Of a stretch of 58,351 bases of DNA, positions 34,098 to 43,723 are shown one piece after another. Source of the stretch: Oscillospiraceae bacterium (GTDB taxonomy: Bacteria; Bacillota; Clostridia; Oscillospirales; Acutalibacteraceae). The stretch spans positions 1-58,351 of the forward strand of contig JAQXLO010000065.1 in NCBI GenBank assembly GCA_029012165.1, read 5' to 3'. A model generated the notes under the pieces. That model was not told the origin of the DNA and made no database searches. It saw only the letters and a program-made list of their open reading frames with translations. Within the stretch, counting starts at the first letter, position 1; each line of letters starts with the position of its first letter. The position numbers and the translations under genes were made by a program.

Positions 34098-34571
34098 TTA
34101 TTTTTTTTGAATTTTACGCACCAAGGGCGCCAAAAAGCGGACATACTGGGGATAGATATGCAAGCGGAAAAGACGCACCAAGGGCAGTCCTGACTGATAA
34201 AGCTTGTAGCCGAAGGATCGACAGTCAATGACCTTGCCCTCCTTGCGGCGCACACGGACGAGCCTCGCCAAAATCCATTCCGGCTGTACGCCATATTCCA
34301 CATCCCTTTGGTTGTCGCCACGCAGGACAAAGCCGTCCTTGCGCTTTCCGATCACCCGGTGCAGCACAAATTCGCCGTCCGGCCGACGATAAAAAATCAC
34401 GTCGCCCCGCTGAATCGGTCTGTCCGGCTTGCGCAGGGTAGCCGTGTCCATTTTATTGCGCAGCAACGGCAGCATACTGAATCCGCTGGTCACAAACGAG
34501 ACCTCGCCCCCGTTTTGCAAAACAAGCTGCATCGCCTCGGAGACCTGGTACAAGTGCACCTTTTTAGGCAA
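34098..34571 (-). CDS. S24/S26-family signal-peptidase-like protein
   Basis: This 157-residue protein has the Ser-site region VTSGFSMLPLLRN and the downstream IQRGDVIFYRRPDGEFVLHRVI and LRGDNQRDVEY blocks of S24/S26 peptidases. It starts at TTG 34571, 8 bases inside the pqqD stop, behind AAAAGGAG. The C-terminus is basic with one weak hydrophobic helix. In PqqD-linked cassettes such proteins are presumed leader peptidases; the Lys of the dyad is not obvious. Confidence 0.8.
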   Translation of the reverse strand: MPKKVHLYQVSEAMQLVLQNGGEVSFVTSGFSMLPLLRNKMDTATLRKPDRPIQRGDVIFYRRPDGEFVLHRVIGKRKDGFVLRGDNQRDVEYGVQPEWILARLVRVRRKEGKVIDCRSFGYKLYQSGLPLVRLFRLHIYPQYVRFLAPLVRKIQKK

Positions 34572-34827
34572 GGAAACCCGCTCCTTTTAGCTTTTGCAGA
34601 AACTCGTCAACGTCCGCCTGCGCCGTCGCACGGTCGATGGCATATTCCTTCGTCATGGCATCGACCACCGCATCCGGCGTCGTCTCCTCGAGCAGATGGT
34701 TCCAAACAAACTCCCCTGTCTCGTTCAGCGTCGTCAAACCTGAAAGCTGCATGGAGACATCACCCGTTGCAAGGACGATACTGCTGTCTCCCACCTTGCA
34801 AAGCTGATAGCCGTCTTTTATCCTCAT
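34564..34827 (-). CDS. PqqD-family peptide-binding chaperone
   Basis: This 87-residue protein has the PqqD fold pattern: GVM-like first strands (VGDSSIVLATGD), LNETGEFVWNHLLEETTPDAV, then a C-terminal helix DVDEFLQKLKGAGFL. PqqD domains (RiPP recognition elements) bind precursor leader peptides and present them to modifying enzymes. It overlaps both neighbours by 4 and 8 bases, so the cassette is translationally coupled. Confidence 0.87.
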   Translation of the reverse strand: MRIKDGYQLCKVGDSSIVLATGDVSMQLSGLTTLNETGEFVWNHLLEETTPDAVVDAMTKEYAIDRATAQADVDEFLQKLKGAGFLA

Positions 34828-35531
34828 GGCGCATTTCCTTTCCGCATTTCATTATAGGAGGTTTGCACTGCGTCCATGCTGATGTTGCAGTGCAGCTGAT
34901 AGATGGGCACTTGTGTGACCAGAACATGAACCGTCTCCAGAAGTTTCGTGTACAGCTCCACACTGCGTGGGCGAACGGTCTGGTTGAGCAGCGCAAAAAT
35001 CGCTTCCCGCTGCGGGAGGCGCTCGATGGAGTTGGTTTCTGCCCGGGCAACCACGGCAATGCCCTTGAGCGGCACACGCTCATTTTTGCTGATGTCGAAC
35101 TTGCCACTGAACGGTGTGCCGTAGGCATAGCATCTGCCCTGCACGATGCGCAGCGCCGGTTTGTCGTCGTTCAGAATGTACGCCTTATCCTTGAAATATT
35201 CCAGCCAGAGTCCCGTATGGGTAGATTTTCCCGTGCCGCTGGGGGCGGTGAAAAGGTAGGCTTCGCCGTCCACGACCACCGCAGAGGCGTGCAGAAGCAT
35301 CCCTTTGAAATACAGCAGTTTTTCATAAAAGCGTGCGCCCATAAGGAGATACTCCAAACTGCCGTTGTCCAGATGCGGCGCCTGAGAGCGGTACTCGTCG
35401 ATATCCGCCTGCGTGACAGACAGAGGAAGCGCCATCTTGTCCACCTGAACCGCATACTTTTGACTGCGCTGCTGAAGCAGAGGGTACTTTGCATCGTACT
35501 CAATGCAAAGGTCGGCAATGCGATACTGCAA
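34824..35531 (-). CDS. HPr-kinase-like ATP-binding protein of a PqqD cassette
   Basis: This 235-residue protein (from TTG 35531, with AAAAAGGAGA upstream) has a Walker A loop LFTAPSGTGKSTHTGLW. It also has the HPrK/PckA-like acidic site ILNDDKPALR and a GTPFSGKFDISKNERVPL segment. It lacks the N-terminal regulatory domain of true HPr kinase and belongs to the short family found beside PqqD in RiPP-like loci. The phosphorylation target is unknown. It is the first gene of the three-gene cassette. Confidence 0.83.
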   Translation of the reverse strand: MQYRIADLCIEYDAKYPLLQQRSQKYAVQVDKMALPLSVTQADIDEYRSQAPHLDNGSLEYLLMGARFYEKLLYFKGMLLHASAVVVDGEAYLFTAPSGTGKSTHTGLWLEYFKDKAYILNDDKPALRIVQGRCYAYGTPFSGKFDISKNERVPLKGIAVVARAETNSIERLPQREAIFALLNQTVRPRSVELYTKLLETVHVLVTQVPIYQLHCNISMDAVQTSYNEMRKGNAP

Positions 35532-35746
35532 GGGTAAATCTCCTTTTTCTAACAATTTTTGCGCCACGGCACAGAATCTGTGCCGCCGAGCAAAACCTGC
35601 TTTTTTGTGGATACTACCGCAAATGTCCTTCTTTGCCGCCCTATGCAGCAGGGTGGCGCAGACAGGCTCATGCGGTACTCAAACGGGCAGACAGCCGAGA
35701 CTGCCTGCCCGCATGATTATGGTGTTTTCGATCCGTTTAGGGTCGA

Positions 35747-38701
35747 TCAGTTTCTGGTAACAGTGGGGCCGTAGACAATGCCAACGCCTTCGATTTCCAC
35801 ATAGGGACGAAGGACAACAGCGTACGGGAAGTTCGCCTTGGTCAGGGAGACTGCGTAAGTGCCGTTGTTGTTGGTATTTCTGGAAGTACCCTTCTTGACC
35901 ATGCTGTTGGTGCTGTTGACAACCAGTTCGGTGTCCACATCCACCGTTGCAGGACCAAAGACGATACCGGAGCTGAGAACCTTCAGGCCGGACTTAACGC
36001 TTCTTTCAGCATAGAAGGTATCCTTCACGCCATCATCGGTCTTCCAGACGATGTTAATCGTCCAGTCGGGAGCTTCAGCGCCGTAGACTGCGGTGAATTC
36101 CGCAGAGCGGACGACCTGGTGTGCATAGGTCTTTTCCACGCTGACGATGTTGCCTTCTGCATCCTGCCAGTAGGAGAAGTTGTCGCCCGTGGCGGTGTAG
36201 GTGGCAGTCTTACCGACCTCGATGTTCGCAGTAGTTGTTTCGCCGTTGTCATTGTAAACAAGGGTGCACATCTGATCTGCGTTGAAGGAGGGGATGAGGA
36301 TCAGTGCGTTGGAGCCGGGACGATAGGCAAGAACGTGACCGGTCTTGCTGTAGCTTGCGCCGGAGATGGCGAAAGCGGAGCTGCCGCCGCCGTAGTAGTT
36401 GTACTCAGGAACGAGAGATGCCACATCAATCTCGTTGCCGACCTTACCGGGCCAATCGCCGAAGGTGAAGCCGGGGATGTCGATGGTGTCCACACGGGAC
36501 AGGGAAACCAGAGCAGCCTCATCGCCTGCGGTGGGAACATAGCTTTCTTCACCGACAACGTTACCGATGGAGGAAGCGAATGTGACGGTAGGCTCATCCA
36601 GATAACCGAAGTGGGCGCTGAGCTCACGGTCGGTCTTGGTGACAAGGGTCAGGTCAGGATCGGTGCTGATGATGTTGCCTGCGTTGTTTGCCCAGTACAG
36701 GAACTCGCAGCCCTCAGCGGGAGTAGCGCTCAGGGTGACAACACCGTTGTGGGTGTCGTTGACTTCCACGTCGCTGGAGATACCGTTATCGGTGGCAACA
36801 GTACCTTCGCCGATGACTTCTGCTTCGACCTTAACGGGAGCTTCTTCGATTTCGACAGTTGCGTCTTCAAAGACACACCAGCCCATGACATCGTTGCCGT
36901 TCACGAACTTCTCGGGAGTGATGTACTCGTCGAGGTTGTGGTAAACATAGACAGCCTTGTCAACATAGTAGGGGATCAGTTCCTTGTTGTTTTCCGCCTT
37001 GGTCAGGAGATTCTGCACGGTGGAGCTTGCCATGACACGATCATACACCTGAACTGCAGTATCTGCAAGATCCGCAACCTGCTTGAGGGTATCGACCTTG
37101 TCGGTGTAGCCCGCCATGTCGATCAGCTTGGCAACATTGCCGTCTTCCAGAACGGCAACGAGACCGTCCACAGCGTCCTTGGCATCGAAGAGGATGTCGA
37201 TCACGCCGCCCTCTTCAAAGATCTTTTCATATGCCCAGTAAGCGATGTCGCCCCACATGGAGTCATCGTTGAGAACACCAAACTGTGCGTCGAACTCGTC
37301 CTTGATCTGGCTTACGGAATCCAGAGGTGCATAGGCATCCTTGATCACTTCAGGATCTTCCGTGAACTTCGCTCTCTGGCCGTAGCCGATGTAGTACTTG
37401 CCCTTGGCGGGATCCAGTGCGTAATCCTGGTTGCCGTTGAGCATAACAGCACCGCCGAGGTTGAACAGAGCCTGCTGCAGCGCCTTGAACTCTGCACTGT
37501 CTGCGATGGCGAAGCCGATTTCACCGTTGTTTTCGGGATTGGGAAGCTCATCGACCGTCTTCCACAGGTCGCACAGCATATCCATAACCTGGTCATACTT
37601 GCTGCAAACCCATGTGTAGTCCAGCTTATCCATTGCGATTTCATATGCTCTGTTCAGATAGTATCTGGCGTTGATCGCATACTTTGCAATGTCTGTCTGC
37701 ATCTCTGCCCAAACACGATATCTGACCTGAACGCCTTCCTTTGCAGCAGCAGAGGAAATGCTGGCGGTGTAGTTGACGCCGTCCTCGGTGGTCATCTTGA
37801 CGTTCTGACCGTTGGAAAGGACTGCATACTCAGGGATATACTTGTAGGAGCAGGTGGTGCTGTATCTGTTGGGCCAGATGTTGGAGTCGTCCACAGAAGC
37901 GGTGACTTCCGCCATGGCTTCGCCTTCAACGACGGTGACGGTTGCGTCACTGTCCACGGGTCTGGCATAGGCATACACTCTGTCGCCGAGAACCGTCTTG
38001 ATCAGGTTGATTTCCTTTTCGGTGAGCTTCTTGTTGCCGTTGAACATACCGTTGAGATGGTCTGCAGCATTGACCTTCTCTGTGCCTTCGGCAATGACTT
38101 CGTTGGTACGGATGCCTCTCATGGCGCCGATGATGATGGCGTCATAAACGGTAACCTTGCCGCCCTTGGAGGCGCCGGTCACAGCGTTGTTCACGCCGTA
38201 GCGGCCATACAGGGAAGCCTTGTACAGGGTGACGTCTGCACCGTTCAGAGCCTCAATTGCGCTGCCGGTGGAAACGGAATACTTCTTCTGGGTGGGGATG
38301 CGGGTCATGCCGCCGCTGACGCTCACGCCGTTGATCGTCAGAGAACCGCCGTTCACACGGATGGCAGCAGGGCTCTTGTCCTTCACCGTCTTGAGCATCT
38401 CCGCAGAGGAAACATCTGCGAATCTGGAGACGACACGGCCGTCGGTGATGGTGACATTGGCACCGTTGATGGTGATTGCAGCCTTGCCGCGCTCGCCCTG
38501 AATGCTATGGCCGCCGAGATCGAGGGTAAAATCCTTGTCGATCACGATGGATTCCGTAACATTGGCAGTCAGCGTGTAGCTGCCGTCTGCTGCATCGATG
38601 GCAGCCTGAAGGGTGCCGGCAGCAGAAGCTGCAACTGCGCAGGTGCTGACAATCATGAGAACGGTTACTGCAACAGCGAGAATTCTTTTTGCAATTTTCA
38701 T
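35747..38701 (-). CDS. Large secreted protein: beta-helix, helical middle, InlB-type repeat, shared C-terminal domain
   Basis: This 984-residue protein has a signal peptide (KRILAVAVTVLMIVSTCAVAASA). Residues about 30-200 form a pectate-lyase-like right-handed beta-helix (IVIDKDFTLDLGGHSI, AITINGANVTITDG). A helical region spans about 340-620. A divergent InlB-B/Flg_new-type repeat follows (VVTLSATPAEGCEFLYWANN). The last 110 residues (TFYAERSVKSGLKVLSSG..RPYVEIEGVGIVYG) match the end of the neighbouring protein. There is no LPXTG or SLH motif. Probably an adhesin or glycan-binding surface protein. Confidence 0.82.
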   Translation of the reverse strand: MKIAKRILAVAVTVLMIVSTCAVAASAAGTLQAAIDAADGSYTLTANVTESIVIDKDFTLDLGGHSIQGERGKAAITINGANVTITDGRVVSRFADVSSAEMLKTVKDKSPAAIRVNGGSLTINGVSVSGGMTRIPTQKKYSVSTGSAIEALNGADVTLYKASLYGRYGVNNAVTGASKGGKVTVYDAIIIGAMRGIRTNEVIAEGTEKVNAADHLNGMFNGNKKLTEKEINLIKTVLGDRVYAYARPVDSDATVTVVEGEAMAEVTASVDDSNIWPNRYSTTCSYKYIPEYAVLSNGQNVKMTTEDGVNYTASISSAAAKEGVQVRYRVWAEMQTDIAKYAINARYYLNRAYEIAMDKLDYTWVCSKYDQVMDMLCDLWKTVDELPNPENNGEIGFAIADSAEFKALQQALFNLGGAVMLNGNQDYALDPAKGKYYIGYGQRAKFTEDPEVIKDAYAPLDSVSQIKDEFDAQFGVLNDDSMWGDIAYWAYEKIFEEGGVIDILFDAKDAVDGLVAVLEDGNVAKLIDMAGYTDKVDTLKQVADLADTAVQVYDRVMASSTVQNLLTKAENNKELIPYYVDKAVYVYHNLDEYITPEKFVNGNDVMGWCVFEDATVEIEEAPVKVEAEVIGEGTVATDNGISSDVEVNDTHNGVVTLSATPAEGCEFLYWANNAGNIISTDPDLTLVTKTDRELSAHFGYLDEPTVTFASSIGNVVGEESYVPTAGDEAALVSLSRVDTIDIPGFTFGDWPGKVGNEIDVASLVPEYNYYGGGSSAFAISGASYSKTGHVLAYRPGSNALILIPSFNADQMCTLVYNDNGETTTANIEVGKTATYTATGDNFSYWQDAEGNIVSVEKTYAHQVVRSAEFTAVYGAEAPDWTINIVWKTDDGVKDTFYAERSVKSGLKVLSSGIVFGPATVDVDTELVVNSTNSMVKKGTSRNTNNNGTYAVSLTKANFPYAVVLRPYVEIEGVGIVYGPTVTRN

Positions 38702-38783
38702 GATTTCTTTCTCCTTATCTTTTTATTTTTGAATATACGCAACAAAACCGATGCTGCATATCGGCTTCGCGTTATCCCGAAAA

Positions 38784-39959
38784 TCAGCCGTTGGCGGCAG
38801 AAACAATGTCGCCGTAAACGATGAACTGCGCATCCGCCGCATTCTTGACGATCAGGAAGGGGCGGACATATACGCTCTGCCCGATGTCCACGTTGGACTG
38901 TGCCACAGAGAACGTGCCGCAGTTCTCGTTGGAGTTGCCGTAGACCTTGCGGATGCCGGCGGTGGCGGAATCGCCCGCCGCACTGACGATCATGGAATCC
39001 TCCGTCTGCTCCGTCTTGGAGACGAGCAAACCGTGGGAGAGCACGGTATAGTCCGTCGGCACGCTGCGCTCTGCGTAGAAGGTGATCTTGAACTCGGTCG
39101 TGTCAGGGACGATCTTGGACACCCGTGCCACGGGCGCAGGTGTGACGTCCTCGCCGTAGACGGCAGTCAGGGTGACGTTGTAGTTGATGCGGAAGCTGTA
39201 GTTGCGCTCATAGCTGATGACAGCGCCGCTGCTGTCCTTCCAGTAGGAAAATGCCTGACCCTCGCCGTTGACCGGCTCGGCTTTCAGATTTACGGTCTGG
39301 AAGTTTTGATAGGTGCCTGCGCCGGAAACGTAGGCATCGTTGGTGATCTTGACGGTGTAGCTCTCGCTGTTGACCGTGTAGATGGGGTAGACCACCACAT
39401 CCTCGGTGGTTGCGGCGATCTCCTGCTCGGTCATGGACCAGCGCTGGAAGGTAAAGCCCGGGAGCACGCCTGCGGCGGGCACATTGATGTCCTCGTCGAA
39501 GGCATACATGGGGTCGGAATCCAGCAGCTTGTTGCCGCCGTAGTTGACGTAGGTCACGAAGTGCTCCGTATCGGAAACCACGGCAAACTGCGCACGCAGA
39601 TGCATACGGGACGCCACGGTGAAGCTGACGCTGCGGTCATAGGAATAGACACGGCCGCTGTACTCGTCCAGCCAGAACATGAAGGTACGGGTCGCCGTGT
39701 CCGCCGCAGTCAGCTTGACCACTTCACCGACAGGGTTGGTACCGATATACTGGGTACGGGTGCTGCCGGAATAGTCGTCGCCCATCTCATAGAGAATCTT
39801 GCCGCCGTTGCTGGTCAGCTTGATCGGCTGTTTTCCGGTGCCGTTGTCTCCGTTGAAGGAGATCATATTTCCTGCCAAAGAGGTCAGTGCACAGGAAAAG
39901 ACCAGCGCAATGGCCAGCAATACAGAGAAAACACGCTTGCAAATGGAAGTTTTCTTCAT
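38784..39959 (-). CDS. Secreted protein with InlB-type repeats and the same C-terminal domain
   Basis: This 391-residue protein (ATG 39959) has signal peptide KRVFSVLLAIALVFSCALTSLAG. Three beta repeats of InlB/Flg_new type follow (TFMFWLDEYSG, FTFQRWSMTEQ, FSYWKDSSGAVISYE..LTAVYG). A C-terminal domain (FYAERSVPTDYTVLSHG..VYVRPFLIVKN..YGDIV) is homologous to that of the 984-residue protein. The two genes are tandem, 82 bases apart, and likely act together at the surface. The ribosome site is weak (GCGGGATG). Confidence 0.78.
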   Translation of the reverse strand: MKKTSICKRVFSVLLAIALVFSCALTSLAGNMISFNGDNGTGKQPIKLTSNGGKILYEMGDDYSGSTRTQYIGTNPVGEVVKLTAADTATRTFMFWLDEYSGRVYSYDRSVSFTVASRMHLRAQFAVVSDTEHFVTYVNYGGNKLLDSDPMYAFDEDINVPAAGVLPGFTFQRWSMTEQEIAATTEDVVVYPIYTVNSESYTVKITNDAYVSGAGTYQNFQTVNLKAEPVNGEGQAFSYWKDSSGAVISYERNYSFRINYNVTLTAVYGEDVTPAPVARVSKIVPDTTEFKITFYAERSVPTDYTVLSHGLLVSKTEQTEDSMIVSAAGDSATAGIRKVYGNSNENCGTFSVAQSNVDIGQSVYVRPFLIVKNAADAQFIVYGDIVSAANG

Positions 39960-40061
39960 CAGGCTACATCCCGCTTTCACATATAAATACATCCTCATTA
40001 TAAAGGAAGTGTTTCCAAAAATCAATACCCTTTTTTATAAAAAAACGTTTTTTTTAAAATG

Positions 40062-42008
40062 TCACAAACTGATCTCCCATTCCACGGCGTCTTGTGGAAT
40101 TTGCACCGACCGAACACCGGCGGGCAGATTCAGCTCCACCCGGCGTTCGCCGACAGCGCCCGAAAGGGTGATCTTTTTCCCGTTTTCCATGCGCACGCAC
40201 ACCCATCCGCCCTGCACGGGGTAGTTGTCCACCGCCACCGTTTCGCCGTACCACGCTTCGGGAATGCCTCGGAACAGGATCAGCGTCCCGTCCGTCTTTT
40301 CGGCGATCAGCGCATCCAGCAGCGTCTTGCTCGCCGTGGACTGCCCCCAGATATGCGGACAGGCACCGCCGCCGCACGCTGCGTGCGGACGATTCCAGAC
40401 CGACGTTTCCGCCGGATATCCGACCGCCTCCCACCAGGAAAAGGGTCCGCTCATGGCGTGTTCGATCATGAACCGATACGCTTCAATGCCGGCCGAGCGG
40501 TATTTCTCCCCCCGCAGCGCCGCACTGCCGTAGCCGGCGTTGTAGGCACTGCAATACCATCCGTGGGGGTAGCCGCCAAAATTGTACGGACTGTCCGACA
40601 CGGTGCGGCGCATCCTGCCCACATATTCATAGGTGCTGTCGATTTTGTCCAGCATGACGCCGTACTGCGGCGCCCCCAGCAGATAGCCGTCCCACGCCCA
40701 TCTGCCGAACAAAAACATAGACAGGGCGTTGGCGTCCCGGGGATCCCTGCGCTGTCCCTTTTCATTGGGGCGGGTCATGGAAATGGGGATGTAGTCGATG
40801 CCCTGTTCCCGCATCAGCCCCTCAAGCTGTGCGTTGCAAGCGCTGAGCAGACTGTCATACTGCGCCGACGCCCACGCCGCCTCTTCCGTTTTACGCAGCT
40901 CGTCGCAGATATATTTGTATGCCGAAAGTCCCGTCAGCGCCGACCAGTTGTCCACCGTCCAGTGTCCCAGAGAGTCGATGGCGTTGGTGGGCTTCATGAT
41001 GCCGTACTCTCCCCTGTCCCCCTCGATGGTGTGGGTATTCTCCGCAATTTCCGAAAACTTCTCCTGCACATATGCCCTGTCCCCCGTTTTTTGCAGGTAC
41101 AGCGCAAAGGGCCAGCTGTATTTCCAGCGGGCGTCGGGATAGAGAACGTGATCCAAAATATGTGCCGCATATTCCCGGAAGTGACGGAAATCCCCCATGG
41201 TCAGCAGTGCCGCCATGATGCCCAGCGTATCGTGGTCAAACACGTTGTCGTACCCGTTTTCCCCAACGTGCAGACGATCGCCGTCCTTGACGATCATGGT
41301 GTAGATGTACCCCGCCTTGTATGCGTTGACCAGTTCTTTGTCCGGCAAGGTCGGCTGTGCAATTTCGGAAAGGCGCTGCGTCCAGTAGGCCTTCATGTGC
41401 ACATAGTGGGACTGCCAGTCCCCTGCTGTCCGAAGTGTGTCCGCCGGCGGAAAGGGATATGTCCCGCCGAATCTGTCCGCAAAGATTGCAAAATCCGCCG
41501 TCACCGTTTCCCCCGCCTCCACAGAGCGGGGTACGTCCGTCAGCGGGATGAGATATTTGGAAACGTCCCGCATAGCAACGGCGTCCTGTCCCCGGTTGCA
41601 AAGGGTCATCCGCGAATAGGCGGCGACGAAGTCCCGCCCCTGCAGCGTGAGCTTGTCGGCAAAGCTTTCCAGCGTGACCTCCAGCGTCCCCGCCGCAAAA
41701 CGGCTCACCAGACACGGCAGAAAGCCCTCCCTGTTGTGCCAGTCGATCTTGCCGGTGATGTCCTTTTCCGTGAAGCCGAAATGCACCAGCACATTGCCCC
41801 TGTCCCGCAGCAGATAGCACCCGTCCGCAAAGGCGATGGGCGCATGGCGATCTCCCTCCCAGCCGAACACGGATTGGAGACCGTAATGCTTTTTGCACAG
41901 CAGTTTTTTCGTCATGGCGCCCTTTTTGGATCGTGTGTGCTTCACCGCCATAAAGCGGAAATATCGGTTCACCCCAAAGGCAAAGAGCGCATGAAGCGGA
42001 TGCGGCAT
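40062..42008 (-). CDS. Six-hairpin (alpha/alpha) glycosidase-like protein
   Basis: This 648-residue cytoplasmic protein has a beta-sandwich N-terminus (about 30-220) and an (alpha/alpha)6 barrel. Barrel motifs are ENGYDNVFDHDTLGIMA, GEYGIMKPTNAIDSLGHWTV, YPHGWYCSAYNAGYGS and CPHIWGQS. The acidic residues in DHDT and WWEAVGYP are candidate catalysts. The closest fold classes are GH15/GH65/GH94-like; I cannot assign a family. AGGGGGGA precedes ATG 42008. No sugar transporter is nearby. Confidence 0.7.
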   Translation of the reverse strand: MPHPLHALFAFGVNRYFRFMAVKHTRSKKGAMTKKLLCKKHYGLQSVFGWEGDRHAPIAFADGCYLLRDRGNVLVHFGFTEKDITGKIDWHNREGFLPCLVSRFAAGTLEVTLESFADKLTLQGRDFVAAYSRMTLCNRGQDAVAMRDVSKYLIPLTDVPRSVEAGETVTADFAIFADRFGGTYPFPPADTLRTAGDWQSHYVHMKAYWTQRLSEIAQPTLPDKELVNAYKAGYIYTMIVKDGDRLHVGENGYDNVFDHDTLGIMAALLTMGDFRHFREYAAHILDHVLYPDARWKYSWPFALYLQKTGDRAYVQEKFSEIAENTHTIEGDRGEYGIMKPTNAIDSLGHWTVDNWSALTGLSAYKYICDELRKTEEAAWASAQYDSLLSACNAQLEGLMREQGIDYIPISMTRPNEKGQRRDPRDANALSMFLFGRWAWDGYLLGAPQYGVMLDKIDSTYEYVGRMRRTVSDSPYNFGGYPHGWYCSAYNAGYGSAALRGEKYRSAGIEAYRFMIEHAMSGPFSWWEAVGYPAETSVWNRPHAACGGGACPHIWGQSTASKTLLDALIAEKTDGTLILFRGIPEAWYGETVAVDNYPVQGGWVCVRMENGKKITLSGAVGERRVELNLPAGVRSVQIPQDAVEWEISL

Positions 42009-42021
42009 ACCAATCCCCCCC

Positions 42022-42084
42022 TAAAAAAGAGCTGTCCCATTTCGGCGAAGGCAATTTTTTGTGCTTTGCGAAATGCGACAACTC
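42022..42084 (-). terminator. Terminator after the S51 peptidase gene
   Basis: On the minus strand GAGTTGTCGCATTTCG pairs with CGAAATGGGACAGCTC (two non-Watson-Crick positions), followed by TTTTTT. Confidence 0.75.
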
Positions 42085-42092
42085 CAAAGGTT

Positions 42093-42788
42093 TTACAGTC
42101 TTTCCAGTACCTCGGGATGGGCGTCCAAGTCGATGCGCCGATAGTCGTCCTCTGCGTCAAAGAACCAGCACCGTGCGTCCGGGCGCTCGGGAGAGTGCAG
42201 GATATACCGCTTGTCGTCCACAAAGCAGATCGCCGCATCGTTCTCGCACGCAATCGACGAGATCTTTCGGGAACGCACCACGTCATTGAACGACTGCCAC
42301 GTCTCGGAGTCGTAGTGGGGGCAGTTGCAGTACGGAATCAGATCCAGACAGTCCACAAACATAAATTCGTGTTCGGGACCGCAGTCATCGTACCCCTCAC
42401 GGAACCAGCACATGGAGCCGGAGGAGGCGCCAAAGAGCACCTTGCCCGCCTGTGCCGCTTCACGCAGATATTTGTCCACATGGTACCGCCGCCACATTTC
42501 CGCCACAAACCGCAGATTGCCGCCGGGCACATGGATCACGTCCGCTTTGCGAATCTTTTCGGCGATCAGCGCCTCGGTCACATAGTCCCGCGTCACAAAC
42601 AGCGCATCCACTTCGCATCCCCAGTTGAAAAAGCGGGAATACATGGACGTGTCAAAGTTGTCGAAGATGGTGGTGGGAATGGTCAGGAAATTCGGCTTCT
42701 CCTTATCGCACAGCGACAGAATGTGCCGCACCAGAAAATCTCCGTGCCTGCCGTCAAAGCCGCCGCCGATGGCTACAATTTTGCTCAT
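42093..42788 (-). CDS. Peptidase E-like protein (family S51)
   Basis: This 231-residue protein has the S51 pattern: IHVPGGNLRFV, then the nucleophile elbow GASSGSMCW (predicted Ser122), and a C-terminal YILHSPERPDA strand. Family members include dipeptidase E and cyanophycinase, both cytoplasmic. ATG 42788 follows AAAGGAAG. Its own terminator separates it from the glycosidase-like gene. Confidence 0.85.
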   Translation of the reverse strand: MSKIVAIGGGFDGRHGDFLVRHILSLCDKEKPNFLTIPTTIFDNFDTSMYSRFFNWGCEVDALFVTRDYVTEALIAEKIRKADVIHVPGGNLRFVAEMWRRYHVDKYLREAAQAGKVLFGASSGSMCWFREGYDDCGPEHEFMFVDCLDLIPYCNCPHYDSETWQSFNDVVRSRKISSIACENDAAICFVDDKRYILHSPERPDARCWFFDAEDDYRRIDLDAHPEVLERL

Positions 42789-42868
42789 ATTTTCTTCCTT
42801 TCTCCGCCGAAACACGGATTGCTTTTGCAGTTCCATTGTATCGAATGTCCCGCCCGTTGTCAATCCTT

Positions 42869-43627
42869 TTATCCCAGCGCCACATCCAGCGTCATCATCA
42901 GGGAAAACCCCAGCATGAACATGAGCGTGCCGGTGTAGGCACGGCCGCATTCCGACATTTCGGGCACAAGTTCCTCCACCACCACATAGATCATTGCCCC
43001 CGCCGCAAAGGCAAGCAGATACGGCAGGATCGGTACGATCAGCGTGGACAGCAGTACCGTCAGCGCTCCGGCAATGGGTTCCACAATTCCGGACAGTACG
43101 CCCCGCCCAAAAGCCTTGCCCTTTCTCATGCCCCGGGACGCCAGAGGCATGGAGATGATCGCCCCCTCGGGGAGATTTTGGATGCCGATGCCCATGGAGA
43201 GCATCATCGCCGCCGAAAAAGCCGTATCGGACTGTCCCGCAAGGGCGCCCGCAAACGCCGCCCCCACCGCCATGCCCTCCGGAATGTTATGTATGACCAC
43301 AGCCAGCACCAGCATGGCGACCTTTTCGTTCTCTTTCTGTGCCTGTATGTGCGGCAAAAGCTTATCCGCCAGCATCATGGACACAATGCCCACGCAGAAT
43401 CCGCTCACCGCCGGAAAGAACGCCAGCTTGCCCATGTCCGCCGCCCGATCAATGGACGGCAGCAGCAGGCTCCACACCGATGCCGCCACCATCACACCCG
43501 CCGCAAAACCGATCAGTGCGTGCTGGAGCACGGCGTTGATTTCTTTTTTCAAAAACAGCACGCACGCCGCACCCAGCGCCGTGCCGATAAAGGGGATCAT
43601 CAGTCCCCAAAAAACTGTATCTGTCAT
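42869..43627 (-). CDS. ZIP-family divalent metal transporter (GufA/ZupT type)
   Basis: This 252-residue protein has eight predicted helices. The metal-site motifs are VVIHNIPEGMAVG in helix 4 and GIGIQNLPEGAIIS in helix 5. It imports zinc or other divalent metals. The loop carries few His, as in GufA-type members. AGGAGAGAGGG precedes ATG 43627. Confidence 0.92.
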   Translation of the reverse strand: MTDTVFWGLMIPFIGTALGAACVLFLKKEINAVLQHALIGFAAGVMVAASVWSLLLPSIDRAADMGKLAFFPAVSGFCVGIVSMMLADKLLPHIQAQKENEKVAMLVLAVVIHNIPEGMAVGAAFAGALAGQSDTAFSAAMMLSMGIGIQNLPEGAIISMPLASRGMRKGKAFGRGVLSGIVEPIAGALTVLLSTLIVPILPYLLAFAAGAMIYVVVEELVPEMSECGRAYTGTLMFMLGFSLMMTLDVALG

Positions 43628-43723
43628 CCTGTCCCTCTCTCCTTGTTTTTTGACAGTGGGTCTGTGTATAGACCGTCCGCCATATGCAGACATTCTATAC
43701 TATGTTGCGACAGATACGGCTGT

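Noticed and set aside
35685..35716. Hairpin GGGCAGACAGCC..GGCAGGCAGTCTC after the large secreted gene as a terminator
   Set aside because: The stem is present but no T-run follows on the relevant strand, so terminator function is not supported.
36119..38824. 901-residue plus-strand open frame opposite the large secreted protein
   Set aside because: Antisense shadow; the minus strand has a signal peptide, ribosome site and recognisable repeats.
40059..42938. 959-residue plus-strand open frame across two genes
   Set aside because: It spans the S51 peptidase and glycosidase-like genes and the terminator between them, so it is not a gene.
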